A stretch of DNA of 42,434 bases from Sutterella wadsworthensis (lineage in GTDB: Bacteria > Pseudomonadota > Gammaproteobacteria > Burkholderiales > Burkholderiaceae_F): positions 1-42,434 of the forward strand of contig NZ_QNRV01000026.1 of assembly GCF_003315195.1 (NCBI RefSeq). Direction: 5' to 3'. Shown here in pieces: positions 15,640 to 24,330 of this stretch (its first letter is position 1; each line of letters begins with the position of its first letter). Under the pieces are notes generated by a model. The model was given only the letters and a program-made list of their open reading frames with translations, did not search any database and had not been told where the DNA came from. The translations under genes were made by a program, and so were the position numbers.

Positions 15640-16569
15640 TTAGTGCTTGCCGCCGCAACCGCAGCCGCAGCCGTCCTGCTTCTTTTCCTCGTTGCTCTCG
15701 TGATGATGGCCGCAGCAGCCTTCGCCTTCGCCGTGCTTATGCTCATGGCCGTGCCCACCGCAGCAGCATTCGCCTTCCTTATGATCGTGCTCATGATGAT
15801 CGTGACCGCAGCAGCACTCGCCTTCGCCGTGCTTATGCTCATGGCCGTGTCCGCCGCAGCAGCATTCACCTTCCTCATGATCGTGCTCATGATGGTCGTG
15901 ACCGCAGCAGCACTCGCCTTCGCCGTGCTTGTGCTCATGGCCGTGTCCGCCGCAGCAGCATTCACCTTCCTCATGATCGTGCTCATGATGGTCGTGACCG
16001 CAGCAGCACTCGCCTTCGCCGTGCTTGTGCTCATGGCCGTGTCCGCCGCAGCAGCATTCGCCGTCATGATCGTGGTGGTGATGACCGCAGCCGCAGGAAT
16101 CTTCATCGTCATGACAGCCGCAGCCGCCATGCGCAGCCTTGAACTGGATCGGGTCAAAGGGCGATTCAGCTTCCGTGACCTCAAGTCCTACCATCTGAAG
16201 CATCTTGGCCAGATTGGGCAGCGGCAGAACAGCAAAACCCTCTTCGATCTGCGCAATACGAACGCCGCGGTTAACCAGCGCACCAGCAGCTTCACGCAGC
16301 ACATTCACGTCGCCCGTCACGTTGAGCACCTTTTCAACTGCCGGACGAACTGCCCAGAAGCCGCCTTTTTCATCAACGAATACATCATTGACTTCAACCG
16401 GACGAAGCTGATCGGCAGGAACGCCAAGTTCAACTTCGCCTTCCGGCGTATGAATGACCTGAGGAAGCTCTGCACGCTGAGCGGATGTGAGCGGCAGTGC
16501 ATGAGCCTTGTCAAGCAGGGTCTGAGCGGGAGCGGCGTTGGCCGGCAAAAGCTTCGTAAGCGTGGACAT
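15640..16569 (-). CDS. UreE-like metallochaperone with tandem Cys/His-rich repeat tail
   Basis: A 309-residue protein in two parts. Residues 1-145 resemble the urease nickel chaperone UreE: LTKLLPANAAP at the start, then NVLREAAGALVNRGVRI, LAKMLQMVGLEVTEAESPFDP, matching the UreE core that ends in a PFEP-type motif. However, the conserved HLGNRH motif with the central nickel-binding His reads ALVNRG here, so both histidines are lost. Residues 150-309 are nearly all Cys, His, Gly, Glu and Asp: after GCGCHDDEDSCGCGHHHHDHD, seven 16-residue units alternate between GECCCGGHGHEHKHGE and GECCCGHDHHEHDHEE, then a divergent last unit ends GCGCGCGGKH. This should bind many soft or borderline metal ions (Ni, Zn, Cu). 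No urease, hydrogenase or nickel transporter gene is nearby. It could be a nickel store, a chaperone for another enzyme or a detoxification protein. Confidence 0.72.
   Translation of the reverse strand: MSTLTKLLPANAAPAQTLLDKAHALPLTSAQRAELPQVIHTPEGEVELGVPADQLRPVEVNDVFVDEKGGFWAVRPAVEKVLNVTGDVNVLREAAGALVNRGVRIAQIEEGFAVLPLPNLAKMLQMVGLEVTEAESPFDPIQFKAAHGGCGCHDDEDSCGCGHHHHDHDGECCCGGHGHEHKHGEGECCCGHDHHEHDHEEGECCCGGHGHEHKHGEGECCCGHDHHEHDHEEGECCCGGHGHEHKHGEGECCCGHDHHEHDHKEGECCCGGHGHEHKHGEGEGCCGHHHESNEEKKQDGCGCGCGGKH
15727..16062 (-). repeat. Tandem 48-bp (16-codon) repeat inside the UreE-like gene
   Basis: Seven tandem 48-bp units, organised as a 96-bp A-B higher-order repeat (A = GECCCGGHGHEHKHGE, B = GECCCGHDHHEHDHEE) in the order A-B-A-B-A-B-A. 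One B unit ends KE instead of EE. The 96-bp copies are nearly identical in DNA, so unit number probably varies between strains and could be mis-assembled. Confidence 0.93.
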
Positions 16570-16590
16570 ATCTATTTAATCCTGTTATCA

Positions 16591-16623
16591 GGATGTGCTG
16601 CAGTTGCGGGGAGCAGCACATCC
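16591..16623 (-). promoter_or_regulatory. Perfect 11-bp hairpin in the leader of the UreE-like gene
   Basis: GGATGTGCTGC and GCAGCACATCC are exact reverse complements around an 11-nt loop, about 22 nt before the start codon on the minus strand. There is no T tail. Being between radA and the UreE-like gene, it could be a leader control element, an operator or a radA 3' end. It does not match the NikR operator. Confidence 0.5.
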
Positions 16624-16766
16624 GAAAAAATGAAAGCTGCTTTATTTTATGGTATCGGGAACCAATCGCTGATAGTTATTTTGCTTTATGAAGTATCTGC
16701 CAAACTTTGAAATCTTTATATTGTTCAGTCCCTGCTCGAATCTGAAAACAAATGCCGATTTCTAAT

Positions 16767-18155
16767 TTATCCGCCAAGCACCCCCTCGAGCGCGTCTGAC
16801 AGTCGATCTACCGGAATAATTTCCAGTCCTTCAACAGGCTGCCGAGGCATATTCGCACGAGGGATCAGTGCTTTAGAGAAGCCGAGCTTAGCAGCCTCAC
16901 GCAGACGCTCCTGACCTCGAGCAGCAGGACGAATTTCACCGGCCAAACCCACCTCGCCGAAAACGACAAGCCCGCGTTCGAGCGGCCGATTCCGCCAGCT
17001 CGAGCAGATAGCCGCCAGAATGGCCAAGTCCGCTGCCGTCTCCGAGATTTTCACGCCGCCCACAGCATTGACAAATACATCTTGGTCAAAAAGTGCAACG
17101 CCAGCGTGTCGATGCAGCACAGCTAAGAGCATTGCCAGACGCTGCCCGTCAAAGCCGACAGCAAGGCGTCTGGGAGCGGGCAGATGCGTCTCATCGACGA
17201 GCGCCTGCACTTCGACCAAAAGCGGCCGCGTACCTTCCTGAGTGACGAGAACGGTGGATCCCGGAACGTTCGATTTGTATTCAGAGAGGAAAATAGCGGA
17301 TGGATTCGTCACGCCGCGCAGACCATGATCAGTCATGGCAAAGACGCCAAGTTCGTTGACCGCGCCAAATCGATTTTTGAAGGCTCTGACGAGTCGAAAG
17401 TTCGAATGCGTATCGCCCTCAAAATAAAGCACCGTATCCACGATGTGTTCGAGCACTCGCGGCCCAGCGAGCGAGCCTTCTTTGGTGACGTGCCCCACAA
17501 AAAAGAGCGAAGCGCCGGAAGTCTTGGCCGCACGGGTAAGTCTGGCAGCGCATTCGCGCACTTGCGACACGGAGCCCGGAGCGCTGTCGAGCGCGCCGGA
17601 AAAAAGTGTTTGAATCGAATCTATGACGACGAATTCCGGGCGTTTTTCATTGATGACCGCTTCGATGTGCTCAAGCTCAATTTCACTCATCAGCTTGAGA
17701 CCCGCCGTCGGCAGCTGCAGCCGCTGAGCGCGAAGCGCAATCTGCGCGGCACTCTCTTCACCGGAAACGTAAATGCAGCTGAGCCCCGCAGCCGCCAGGC
17801 GAGCCATCACCTGCAGCAGAAGCGTCGACTTGCCGATGCCCGGATCGCCGCCAATCAGAGAAACGCCGCCCTTGACAAGACCGCCGCCCATGACGCGGTC
17901 GAATTCGGAGAGCCCCGTAACGATGCGCGGAGCATCCTCTGCTGCCACATCGGAAAGATCCTGCAGAGCGCCCGTCGTATCGACGAAGCCGCGGCCGGAG
18001 CGTGAATCCGCACCGTAGCGGGCCGCGGCGCCAGTGGCCACTCTGAATTCCTTCAATGTATTCCACGCCTTGCAATGCGGACACTGTCCCATCCATTTGG
18101 CCGTGGTGCCGCCGCACTCGGAGCAGACAAATTCGATACGGTCCTTTTTGGCCAT
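16767..18155 (-). CDS. radA: RadA, DNA-repair / branch-migration ATPase
   Basis: A 462-residue RadA (Sms), a RecA-like hexameric helicase that extends recombination intermediates. A C4 zinc finger is at Cys11, Cys14, Cys25 and Cys28 (CSECGG, CPHCKAW). Walker A GGDPGIGKS is at 102-110, the family-specific KNRFG motif at 260-264, and a C-terminal Lon-protease-like domain follows from about 285. Length is typical. It starts 4 nt after the alr stop, so alr and radA form one operon. Confidence 0.97.
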   Translation of the reverse strand: MAKKDRIEFVCSECGGTTAKWMGQCPHCKAWNTLKEFRVATGAAARYGADSRSGRGFVDTTGALQDLSDVAAEDAPRIVTGLSEFDRVMGGGLVKGGVSLIGGDPGIGKSTLLLQVMARLAAAGLSCIYVSGEESAAQIALRAQRLQLPTAGLKLMSEIELEHIEAVINEKRPEFVVIDSIQTLFSGALDSAPGSVSQVRECAARLTRAAKTSGASLFFVGHVTKEGSLAGPRVLEHIVDTVLYFEGDTHSNFRLVRAFKNRFGAVNELGVFAMTDHGLRGVTNPSAIFLSEYKSNVPGSTVLVTQEGTRPLLVEVQALVDETHLPAPRRLAVGFDGQRLAMLLAVLHRHAGVALFDQDVFVNAVGGVKISETAADLAILAAICSSWRNRPLERGLVVFGEVGLAGEIRPAARGQERLREAAKLGFSKALIPRANMPRQPVEGLEIIPVDRLSDALEGVLGG

Positions 18156-18159
18156 GCGG

Positions 18160-19233
18160 TCAGCCTTTCAATACAAGCGGCACTCGTCGGGCGAGCGCAC
18201 AGAGAAGTTCGTAGCCGATCGTGCCGCACCGTCGGGCAAGATCATTCACGGCGATATGCCGCCCCCAAAGCTCTACCTTCGAACCCACATCAGCTTCCGG
18301 GATATCGGTAACGTCAATGGTAAGCATATCCATCGAAACAGCTCCGGCAAGCGGCGCCTGAGAGTCTTCCACCCAAACCGGCGCGCCGTCGGGCATCGAA
18401 CGCGGATACCCGTCTGCGTACCCGCAGGCAACTACGGCAATCCGTGAGGGCCGCTGCGCCGTCCAGCGGGAACCGTAGCCCACGGATTCGCCGGGGCGGA
18501 CTTGCTGGAGAGCGATGATTTCAGCGCCGAGCGTCATGGCGGGAATAAGGCTGAGCGCCTCTGAGGTCACCGCTTCGTCCGGAGAGACGCCGTAAAGTGC
18601 AACACCGGCTCGAACAGCCTGTCCCTGAACTTCTGGGTGAAACAAAATGGCACCGGTATTGGCCAGACAGGCCTGCTCCCGCGCCAGACCACCCATGGCC
18701 GCAAGCTGGTCGGCCACCGTCACGGGCGCATGCACGGCAGACTGTTCGGCATTGGCGAAATGAGTCACATAATCCATGACGCGGACACCGGGAATCGCGG
18801 CCAGCTGAGCTGCAGCAGCAGGCGCTTCGGCGGGACGGAAACCCAGGCGGTTCATGCCGCTGTTGACTTTGACATGCACACGGACATCCTTAGGCTTGGC
18901 AGCACGAAGGATGGCGATTTGCCAAGGTGAATGCACCACCGTCTCAACTTTGAGCGTCTGCAGGGGTTCAATGTCTGCGGCATCGAAAAAACCTTCAAGC
19001 AGCAAAATCCGCTTGTGCCAGCCGCAGCGGCGGACAATTTCAGCATCGCAAAGATCGATCGTAGCCAAGCCGTCTGCATCGGCAAAAGCTGTCACCGCAT
19101 TGTCGAGACCGTGACCGTATGCATTGGCCTTCACTACCGCCCAGAGCGCCCGGCCTGCGGCTTTCGAACGCATGACGCCGAGATTATGGCGAAGCGCTTC
19201 AAGATCAATTTCTGCGGATATGGGACGCGGCAT
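18160..19233 (-). CDS. alr: Alanine racemase
   Basis: This PLP enzyme converts L-alanine to D-alanine for peptidoglycan. I take the ATG at 19231-19233, which opens on MPRPISAEIDLEALRHN, the usual family start (357 aa); 13 further codons upstream are less likely. The PLP-binding lysine is Lys35 in AVVKANAYGHG. The C-terminal catalytic tyrosine lies in SVGYGSRW. AGVALYG and SMDMLTIDV are further family motifs. It is coupled to radA, and lplT diverges from it, an arrangement I associate with betaproteobacteria. Confidence 0.96.
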   Translation of the reverse strand: MPRPISAEIDLEALRHNLGVMRSKAAGRALWAVVKANAYGHGLDNAVTAFADADGLATIDLCDAEIVRRCGWHKRILLLEGFFDAADIEPLQTLKVETVVHSPWQIAILRAAKPKDVRVHVKVNSGMNRLGFRPAEAPAAAAQLAAIPGVRVMDYVTHFANAEQSAVHAPVTVADQLAAMGGLAREQACLANTGAILFHPEVQGQAVRAGVALYGVSPDEAVTSEALSLIPAMTLGAEIIALQQVRPGESVGYGSRWTAQRPSRIAVVACGYADGYPRSMPDGAPVWVEDSQAPLAGAVSMDMLTIDVTDIPEADVGSKVELWGRHIAVNDLARRCGTIGYELLCALARRVPLVLKG

Positions 19234-19555
19234 CTGCGCAGTTTCTCCCCGATTAGCTTGTCTGAAGAGCACGCAGCCGTTTTTCTGAAAAGTCCTGTCT
19301 GCGACTCAATGAAGGTCAAAGAGAGGCGCCGCGCGCAGAATTTGACATTTTCTCATCATCCGGGAATACATGCGTCGCCGGCCTGCAACGGAGTGTTGCG
19401 GAATCCGCATCTGTGTTTCTCCCTGCTCAAGGAAGTATATTTTGCGCACTGCATTGCAGTCGTCCTCTTTCACTTGGCTAAAATTGCAGTTTCCCAATGC
19501 GCCGTCTTCGCTCAAGCGCGGACGGCCGCCCAGTTTCAGGCATAAGGAGAACAGG
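19234..19555. other. Divergent alr / lplT intergenic region
   Basis: 322 nt between the chosen alr and lplT starts. It must hold promoters for both. On the plus strand there is a perfect TTGACA but no good -10 at the right spacing, so I do not call a promoter. A ribosome site AAGGAG lies 8 nt before the TTG of lplT. No gene is seen. Confidence 0.5.
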
Positions 19556-20872
19556 TTGAAACGCGGCTTTTACACCATTATGGCGGCGCAGTTTCTGTCG
19601 TCTCTGGCAGATAACGCACTCCTCATCGCCGCCATTGCGCTCCTTGCGAGTCTGGGCGCCCCAGAATGGCAGACGCCGCTCCTCAAACTATTCTTCGTCG
19701 TGAGCTACGTCCTTCTGGCAGCCTGGGTGGGCATCTTTGCTGACTCGATGCCCAAGGGCCGAGTCATGTTCCTCACGAACTTTCTCAAAGCCGTCGGCTG
19801 TCTGCTGATGCTTTTCGGCGGCCATCCGCTGCTCGCCTACGCTATTGTCGGCATTGGCGCTGCCGCCTATTCCCCCGCCAAATACGGCATTCTCACGGAA
19901 CTGCTTCCTGCCGAAAAACTGGTCATCGCCAATGGCTGGATTGAAGGGCTCACGGTCGGATCCATCATTCTCGGCGTCGTACTGGGCGGCGTGCTGATTA
20001 AGCCTGAAATCGCTTCCCCGATTCTTTCTCTGTTTCACCTCAATGCCATCGGCCTCACGTCGTTTGCCGAAGCGGCGATTTTTGCCATTACCTTCGTTTA
20101 TGTAGCCGCCTCCATCGTCAATCTGGCGATCCCGGATACCGGAGCACGTTACCCCAAGCAGAAATTTGATCCGATTGATTCAATCCGCGGCTTCATGACA
20201 AGCTGCCGGCTGCTTTGGCACGACCGTCTTGGGCAAATCTCACTTTCCGTCACGACGCTTTTCTGGGGCGCAGGCGCAGTCCTGCAGTTCCTCGTTCTCA
20301 AGTGGTGCGATCATGCACTCGGCATGACCCTCTCGGAGGGCGCCGTCATGCAGGCCGTGGTCAGTCTCGGCATTGCCGTCGGCGCAGTGCTTGCGGCCGC
20401 CCGAGTGCCGCTCGTGAAGTCGCTCTCCGTGCTGCCGATGGGCATCATCATGGGAGCACTCGTCATGTGCATGGCCTTTTTTACTCGTGCCGACGCACCG
20501 GCGGGCGGCATCGAGATTTTCGGTCACAGTCTCTCATGGGCCGTCATCATTGCCAGCATCGGCATGATTGCAGTCGGCATCTGCGCGGGGTTCTTCGTCG
20601 TGCCGATGAATGCGCTTTTACAGCATCGCGGCCATGTACTGATGAGTGCCGGCCGTTCCATTGCCGTGCAGAACTTTAATGAGAACCTCTCCATTCTCAC
20701 CATGCTGGGCGTCTATTCTCTGCTCATCAAATTTGACTTGTCCGTTCCCGCCACGATGCTCACTTTCGGCAGCTTCGTGATGGTTTCCATGGCGCTGGTG
20801 ATTCTGAAGCATCATCGCAACCAGCGGGAATTCGACAGTACGCATCTGATCGGCGAAGAAAAGCGACATTAA
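19556..20872 (+). CDS. lplT: Lysophospholipid transporter LplT
   Basis: A 438-residue major-facilitator protein that flips lysophospholipids across the inner membrane for re-acylation. The start is a TTG at 19556, because AAGGAG sits at 19543-19548 and translation opens directly on KRGFYTIMAAQFLSSLADNA, the family's N-terminus; the frame upstream is unlike any LplT. About 12 hydrophobic segments are present, with the LplT-like AAYSPAKYGILTELLP motif and a second half beginning near LLWHDRLGQISLSV. The acyltransferase partner (aas) is not fused and not in this window. Confidence 0.93.
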   Translation: MKRGFYTIMAAQFLSSLADNALLIAAIALLASLGAPEWQTPLLKLFFVVSYVLLAAWVGIFADSMPKGRVMFLTNFLKAVGCLLMLFGGHPLLAYAIVGIGAAAYSPAKYGILTELLPAEKLVIANGWIEGLTVGSIILGVVLGGVLIKPEIASPILSLFHLNAIGLTSFAEAAIFAITFVYVAASIVNLAIPDTGARYPKQKFDPIDSIRGFMTSCRLLWHDRLGQISLSVTTLFWGAGAVLQFLVLKWCDHALGMTLSEGAVMQAVVSLGIAVGAVLAAARVPLVKSLSVLPMGIIMGALVMCMAFFTRADAPAGGIEIFGHSLSWAVIIASIGMIAVGICAGFFVVPMNALLQHRGHVLMSAGRSIAVQNFNENLSILTMLGVYSLLIKFDLSVPATMLTFGSFVMVSMALVILKHHRNQREFDSTHLIGEEKRH

Positions 20873-20942
20873 GTTTTTGCTGCCCGACGGCAACAGCCTG
20901 TCAAAAACCCTCCCTGAAGCCCAAGGTTCTCAGGGGAATATT

Positions 20943-20972
20943 GGCGCTCCCGAATCAACAATCAGGAGCGCC
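20943..20972. terminator. Hairpin between convergent lplT and sbcC
   Basis: Arms GGCGCTCC / GGAGCGCC with a 14-nt loop lie between the lplT stop and the sbcC stop, 8 nt from the latter. The flanks are only weakly T-rich, so it may be a modest bidirectional terminator. Confidence 0.45.
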
Positions 20973-20979
20973 GCTCCAT

Positions 20980-23900
20980 TTATGCAGCTGGCTGAGCTTC
21001 AAAACGAACGCCAGACCCAGACACTTCACTTTCTCCGGATGTGCCTCGGGGTTTCACCACAATATGCACCCCTACGCGCTCGCGCACTGCTCGCACATGG
21101 CTGATGATGCCGATGAGCTTCCCAGTCTTTTGCTGGAGCATCTCTAAGGCATTCAAAGCTTTTTCGAGCGTATCGGGATCGAGCGTGCCGAAGCCTTCAT
21201 CTAAAAAGAGCGTATCGACCTGCATACGGCTTGAACTCACGCGCGAAAGGGCAAGCGCCAAAGCAAGCGAAACCAAGAACGTCTCACCTCCCGACAAATT
21301 AAAGGAGGTGCGCTCGAGCCCCGCGAGTTCCAAGTCTCGGACTGCAAGATCGAGTTTTTGAGAACCGGCCGGAATCAGCTGATAACGGCTTTGCATACGC
21401 GAGAGAATCACATTGGCTTCATGCAGCAAAAGCGCAAAGGTGAGGCTCTGAGCAGCCAGACGGAAGGTTTTGCCGTCCGCACTGCCGATCAGCCCTGAAA
21501 GCTTTGCCCATTTGTCGGCTGAAGTGCGGGCGCTCTTAAGCTCAGCCTCAATCAGGGCGGCTTTCCGGCGAACAGCATCATCGGCTTCGAGCTGCTGGCG
21601 AAGGCTGCCGAGACGACGCTCTGCCTCACTGGCCCTCTCGTCGGTTTGGGCCAGTTCCGCGGCCGCTTCTGCCTCTTGAACGTCACGGTGAGGCGTTTGC
21701 AAAAGCGCTTCCAGGTCTCTTTGAGCCGTCGCTCGGTTCGACTCGGCCGCAGCATAGGCCTGACCGGCAGCCTCTGCGGTTTGTTCGAGCTCCTTAATTC
21801 GGGCGGGATCGCGTTCGGCCGCGAGCAGCGCGGCTTCATCGGCAAACGCTGCGTTTGCCAGAAGCTCGCTGAACCGCGCCTTGGCATCTTCCGTTTTCTG
21901 TGCAAACTCTTGCGCCGCCTTTTTTTCTGCCGATAGCGTTGCCTCGATCGTCTTCAGGTGTTGCGCCGCCTGGGCACTTGCCTGTGCGGCATTACGCTCT
22001 TTTTCGCGCGACGACCGCACTCGGTGAGCGAGCTCGCGGCGTTCAGCCTGTGCTGAACGCTGGCCAAACTTGTTTTCACGATCTTTGCGGACATCCTGAG
22101 CGGCCTGATGCGCCGCTTGCGCACGCTCACTCGCGGCAGCCTGCGCTTCATCAGCGCCGCGTTTCTGTGCAGCCGCTGCATTTGCTGCCGCTGAGGCCGC
22201 AGTTAACTTTTCTTGCGCTTTTTGAGCAGAGGCATCCGCAGCCGCATAACGCTGGCGGCGTGCCTCGGCCTCATTAAGGAAAGACTGCGGCTCGGCGAGC
22301 ACCGCCTTTAAATCGGTGTCGGTAGCGAAACAATGTTTCGCGGCAAGCAGAAAAGCATCACGCCGTACCTGCAAACGCTCGCCGCTCTCGCGCTGCTGTG
22401 CCTGAAGCTGCTCGAGACTCTCCTGAGCGGCCCGAAGGCGAGCCGACACACGAACGTCTGCCGCCTGAGCTTCATGAAAGGCGTTCACTGCCTTGACCTC
22501 TTCTGCACGCACGAGCGCCAGCCCTTTATCCGCCGCTTCGGCATTTTTCGACCATGCTTCAATGGCGTCGAGCACCGCATTGAAGCCGGCAGCCCTTTGC
22601 GGCGTCAATGCCTCTGCAAAATCCTGCGGATAGGCACTGTGCAGTGCCGCAATACGCTGAGTGAGCACTTCGCGCATGCGTGATGCCTTGTCTCCAGGAG
22701 ATATATCAGACAAAAGGGCCAACAGTTCGCCGCATTCGAGGAACCACTGCGCCGCCCATGCTCGACCGGTAAATCGGCGCATTTCAACGAGTTTGGCCTC
22801 AAGCGATCCATCTTGATAAACCGCAGCCTGAAGACGCTGCGCATCTTGAAGCCGCTGGGCAGCCGCTTCCATTACGGCTTGTGCTTTGACTGCAGCATCG
22901 TGAGCTTCATCCGCTTTCACTTTGTCAGCAGCGATTTTCTTTTCACCAAGCGCGGCGGCGGACTTTGCATTCAGACTATTTTTTTTGGCGTCGGCATAAG
23001 CCTCTGCTGCGGCCGCGGCCGCCGGCAGATGCTCCGCAAGCTCACGATCGCCCTGAAGCATCTCCAGCGCACCCAGTGCTCTGCGGCGCTCATCTTCTGC
23101 AGACTTCAGCGCTGCTGCGCACTTTTGCACCTCGGCATCCGCCCGCAAACTGCGCGCCTGGGCATCCGCAAGCGCCGCACTGCTCGCTTGGGCTTCTGCG
23201 TCCGCAATAGCCAGACATTTGTCCTTTTCTTCCATCTGCTCGAGCTCAGGAATCGTTTTCGCCTCATCCTCGGCAGCCTGCAATGCAGCCTGCCGTGCTG
23301 CGTCAGCGGCTGCCTGAGCCTGCGCTTGATGCGCCTGCGCCTGCACTTGAGCCGCCTCATATTGCGCTGCTTCCCGGCGATGCGCTTCAGCGGAGGCTGC
23401 GCAGTCGAGCATACGTCGGCGTTCCGCAAGAGGCTCCACAGCCGAGCGAGCGGCAGCGGCTTCACGCTTCAATGCTTGAGACGCCTGCGCCGCTTTTTCG
23501 GCCTGAACGAATGACTGCTCAGCGTCCTTCAGACGTACGCGGGCGGCTGTTGCCTGACGTATCCAGCGGAGATCCGCTTCGAGTTCACTGCGGCGAAGTC
23601 GAACATGCTTGGCTTCGTCTGCAGTCGTTTCGAGGGCGGTTTCCAAGGCCTTGCGGGCATCCTCAGCGAGCATTTCCGCCCCTTCAAGATGAACCAAAAG
23701 GCGCTTGACCTTATTGTTCTCATCGCGGCAGCGCTCAAACACCCATTGGCCAATTGTGCTGTAAAGCTTTGTGCCGGTGATTTTTTCAAGAATCGCCGCA
23801 CGATCATCGACCTGGGCACGCAAAAGCTCCGTAAAAGCACCCTGAGCGAGAAGCGCGCTGCGCGTGAAGGTTTCATAGTCCATCCCGAGCACTTCAGGCA

Positions 23901-24330
23901 CTTTTGCGTTCCAAGCGAGTTTCTGCTCTGCAACAATTTCCCCCGTTTCCGCACTGCCATCGGGCAAACGCACCAATTCCACTTGAGCATCACGCGGCTC
24001 GCCCGTGCGCTTAAGCCTAACGCTCCAGCGCGACCGCCAGAACTTTCCCATGGATTCGAAGACAACAGACGCTGAGCATTGTTTGCGGCCTTCGGTCAGA
24101 ACCATACAGCCGCGATCGGTTTTCTTCGAGGTCGACGTTCTGGTCTCCATGCGTGGCGTTTTGCCAAAAAGCGCCAGTGTGACAGCATCCAAAATCGTCG
24201 TCTTTCCGCTTCCGGTGGGGCCGACAATCGCGAAGATGCCGCTTTCAACATAGTCGCGATTTGTGAAATCGATCTCATAGCGGCCGGCGAGCGAATTGAT
24301 ATTTTCAATTCTGAGTTTCAAGAGCCGCAT
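20980..24330 (-). CDS. sbcC: SbcC, SMC-like ATPase subunit of the SbcCD nuclease
   Basis: With SbcD it opens and cuts DNA hairpins and blocked ends. I take the ATG at 24328-24330 (MRLLKLRIENINSLAG), giving 1116 residues. Walker [10 protein letters not shown] is at 37-45. A very long Ala/Gln/Arg-rich coiled coil follows in two arms (about 210-930). The C-terminal ATPase half has the ABC signature LSGGE at about 1012-1016, Walker B DTLFLDEGFGTLD from about 1039, and a switch histidine in ISHV. The zinc-hook CxxC of many Rad50/SbcC proteins is not obvious. Its start overlaps the end of sbcD by about 26 nt, showing translational coupling. Confidence 0.93.
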   Translation of the reverse strand: MRLLKLRIENINSLAGRYEIDFTNRDYVESGIFAIVGPTGSGKTTILDAVTLALFGKTPRMETRTSTSKKTDRGCMVLTEGRKQCSASVVFESMGKFWRSRWSVRLKRTGEPRDAQVELVRLPDGSAETGEIVAEQKLAWNAKVPEVLGMDYETFTRSALLAQGAFTELLRAQVDDRAAILEKITGTKLYSTIGQWVFERCRDENNKVKRLLVHLEGAEMLAEDARKALETALETTADEAKHVRLRRSELEADLRWIRQATAARVRLKDAEQSFVQAEKAAQASQALKREAAAARSAVEPLAERRRMLDCAASAEAHRREAAQYEAAQVQAQAHQAQAQAAADAARQAALQAAEDEAKTIPELEQMEEKDKCLAIADAEAQASSAALADAQARSLRADAEVQKCAAALKSAEDERRRALGALEMLQGDRELAEHLPAAAAAAEAYADAKKNSLNAKSAAALGEKKIAADKVKADEAHDAAVKAQAVMEAAAQRLQDAQRLQAAVYQDGSLEAKLVEMRRFTGRAWAAQWFLECGELLALLSDISPGDKASRMREVLTQRIAALHSAYPQDFAEALTPQRAAGFNAVLDAIEAWSKNAEAADKGLALVRAEEVKAVNAFHEAQAADVRVSARLRAAQESLEQLQAQQRESGERLQVRRDAFLLAAKHCFATDTDLKAVLAEPQSFLNEAEARRQRYAAADASAQKAQEKLTAASAAANAAAAQKRGADEAQAAASERAQAAHQAAQDVRKDRENKFGQRSAQAERRELAHRVRSSREKERNAAQASAQAAQHLKTIEATLSAEKKAAQEFAQKTEDAKARFSELLANAAFADEAALLAAERDPARIKELEQTAEAAGQAYAAAESNRATAQRDLEALLQTPHRDVQEAEAAAELAQTDERASEAERRLGSLRQQLEADDAVRRKAALIEAELKSARTSADKWAKLSGLIGSADGKTFRLAAQSLTFALLLHEANVILSRMQSRYQLIPAGSQKLDLAVRDLELAGLERTSFNLSGGETFLVSLALALALSRVSSSRMQVDTLFLDEGFGTLDPDTLEKALNALEMLQQKTGKLIGIISHVRAVRERVGVHIVVKPRGTSGESEVSGSGVRFEAQPAA

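Noticed and set aside
15727-16062. CRISPR-like spacing of 48/96-bp repeats
   Set aside because: Units are directly tandem without unique spacers and translate in frame, so this is a protein repeat.
15640-16569. Identification of the His-rich protein as SlyD
   Set aside because: No FKBP domain motifs are present; the N-terminal part follows the UreE pattern instead.
15643-16710. Plus-strand frame across the repeat array rich in Ala, Val and Met
   Set aside because: It is the antisense of the GECCCG repeats; the hydrophobic look comes from the complement of His/Cys codons.
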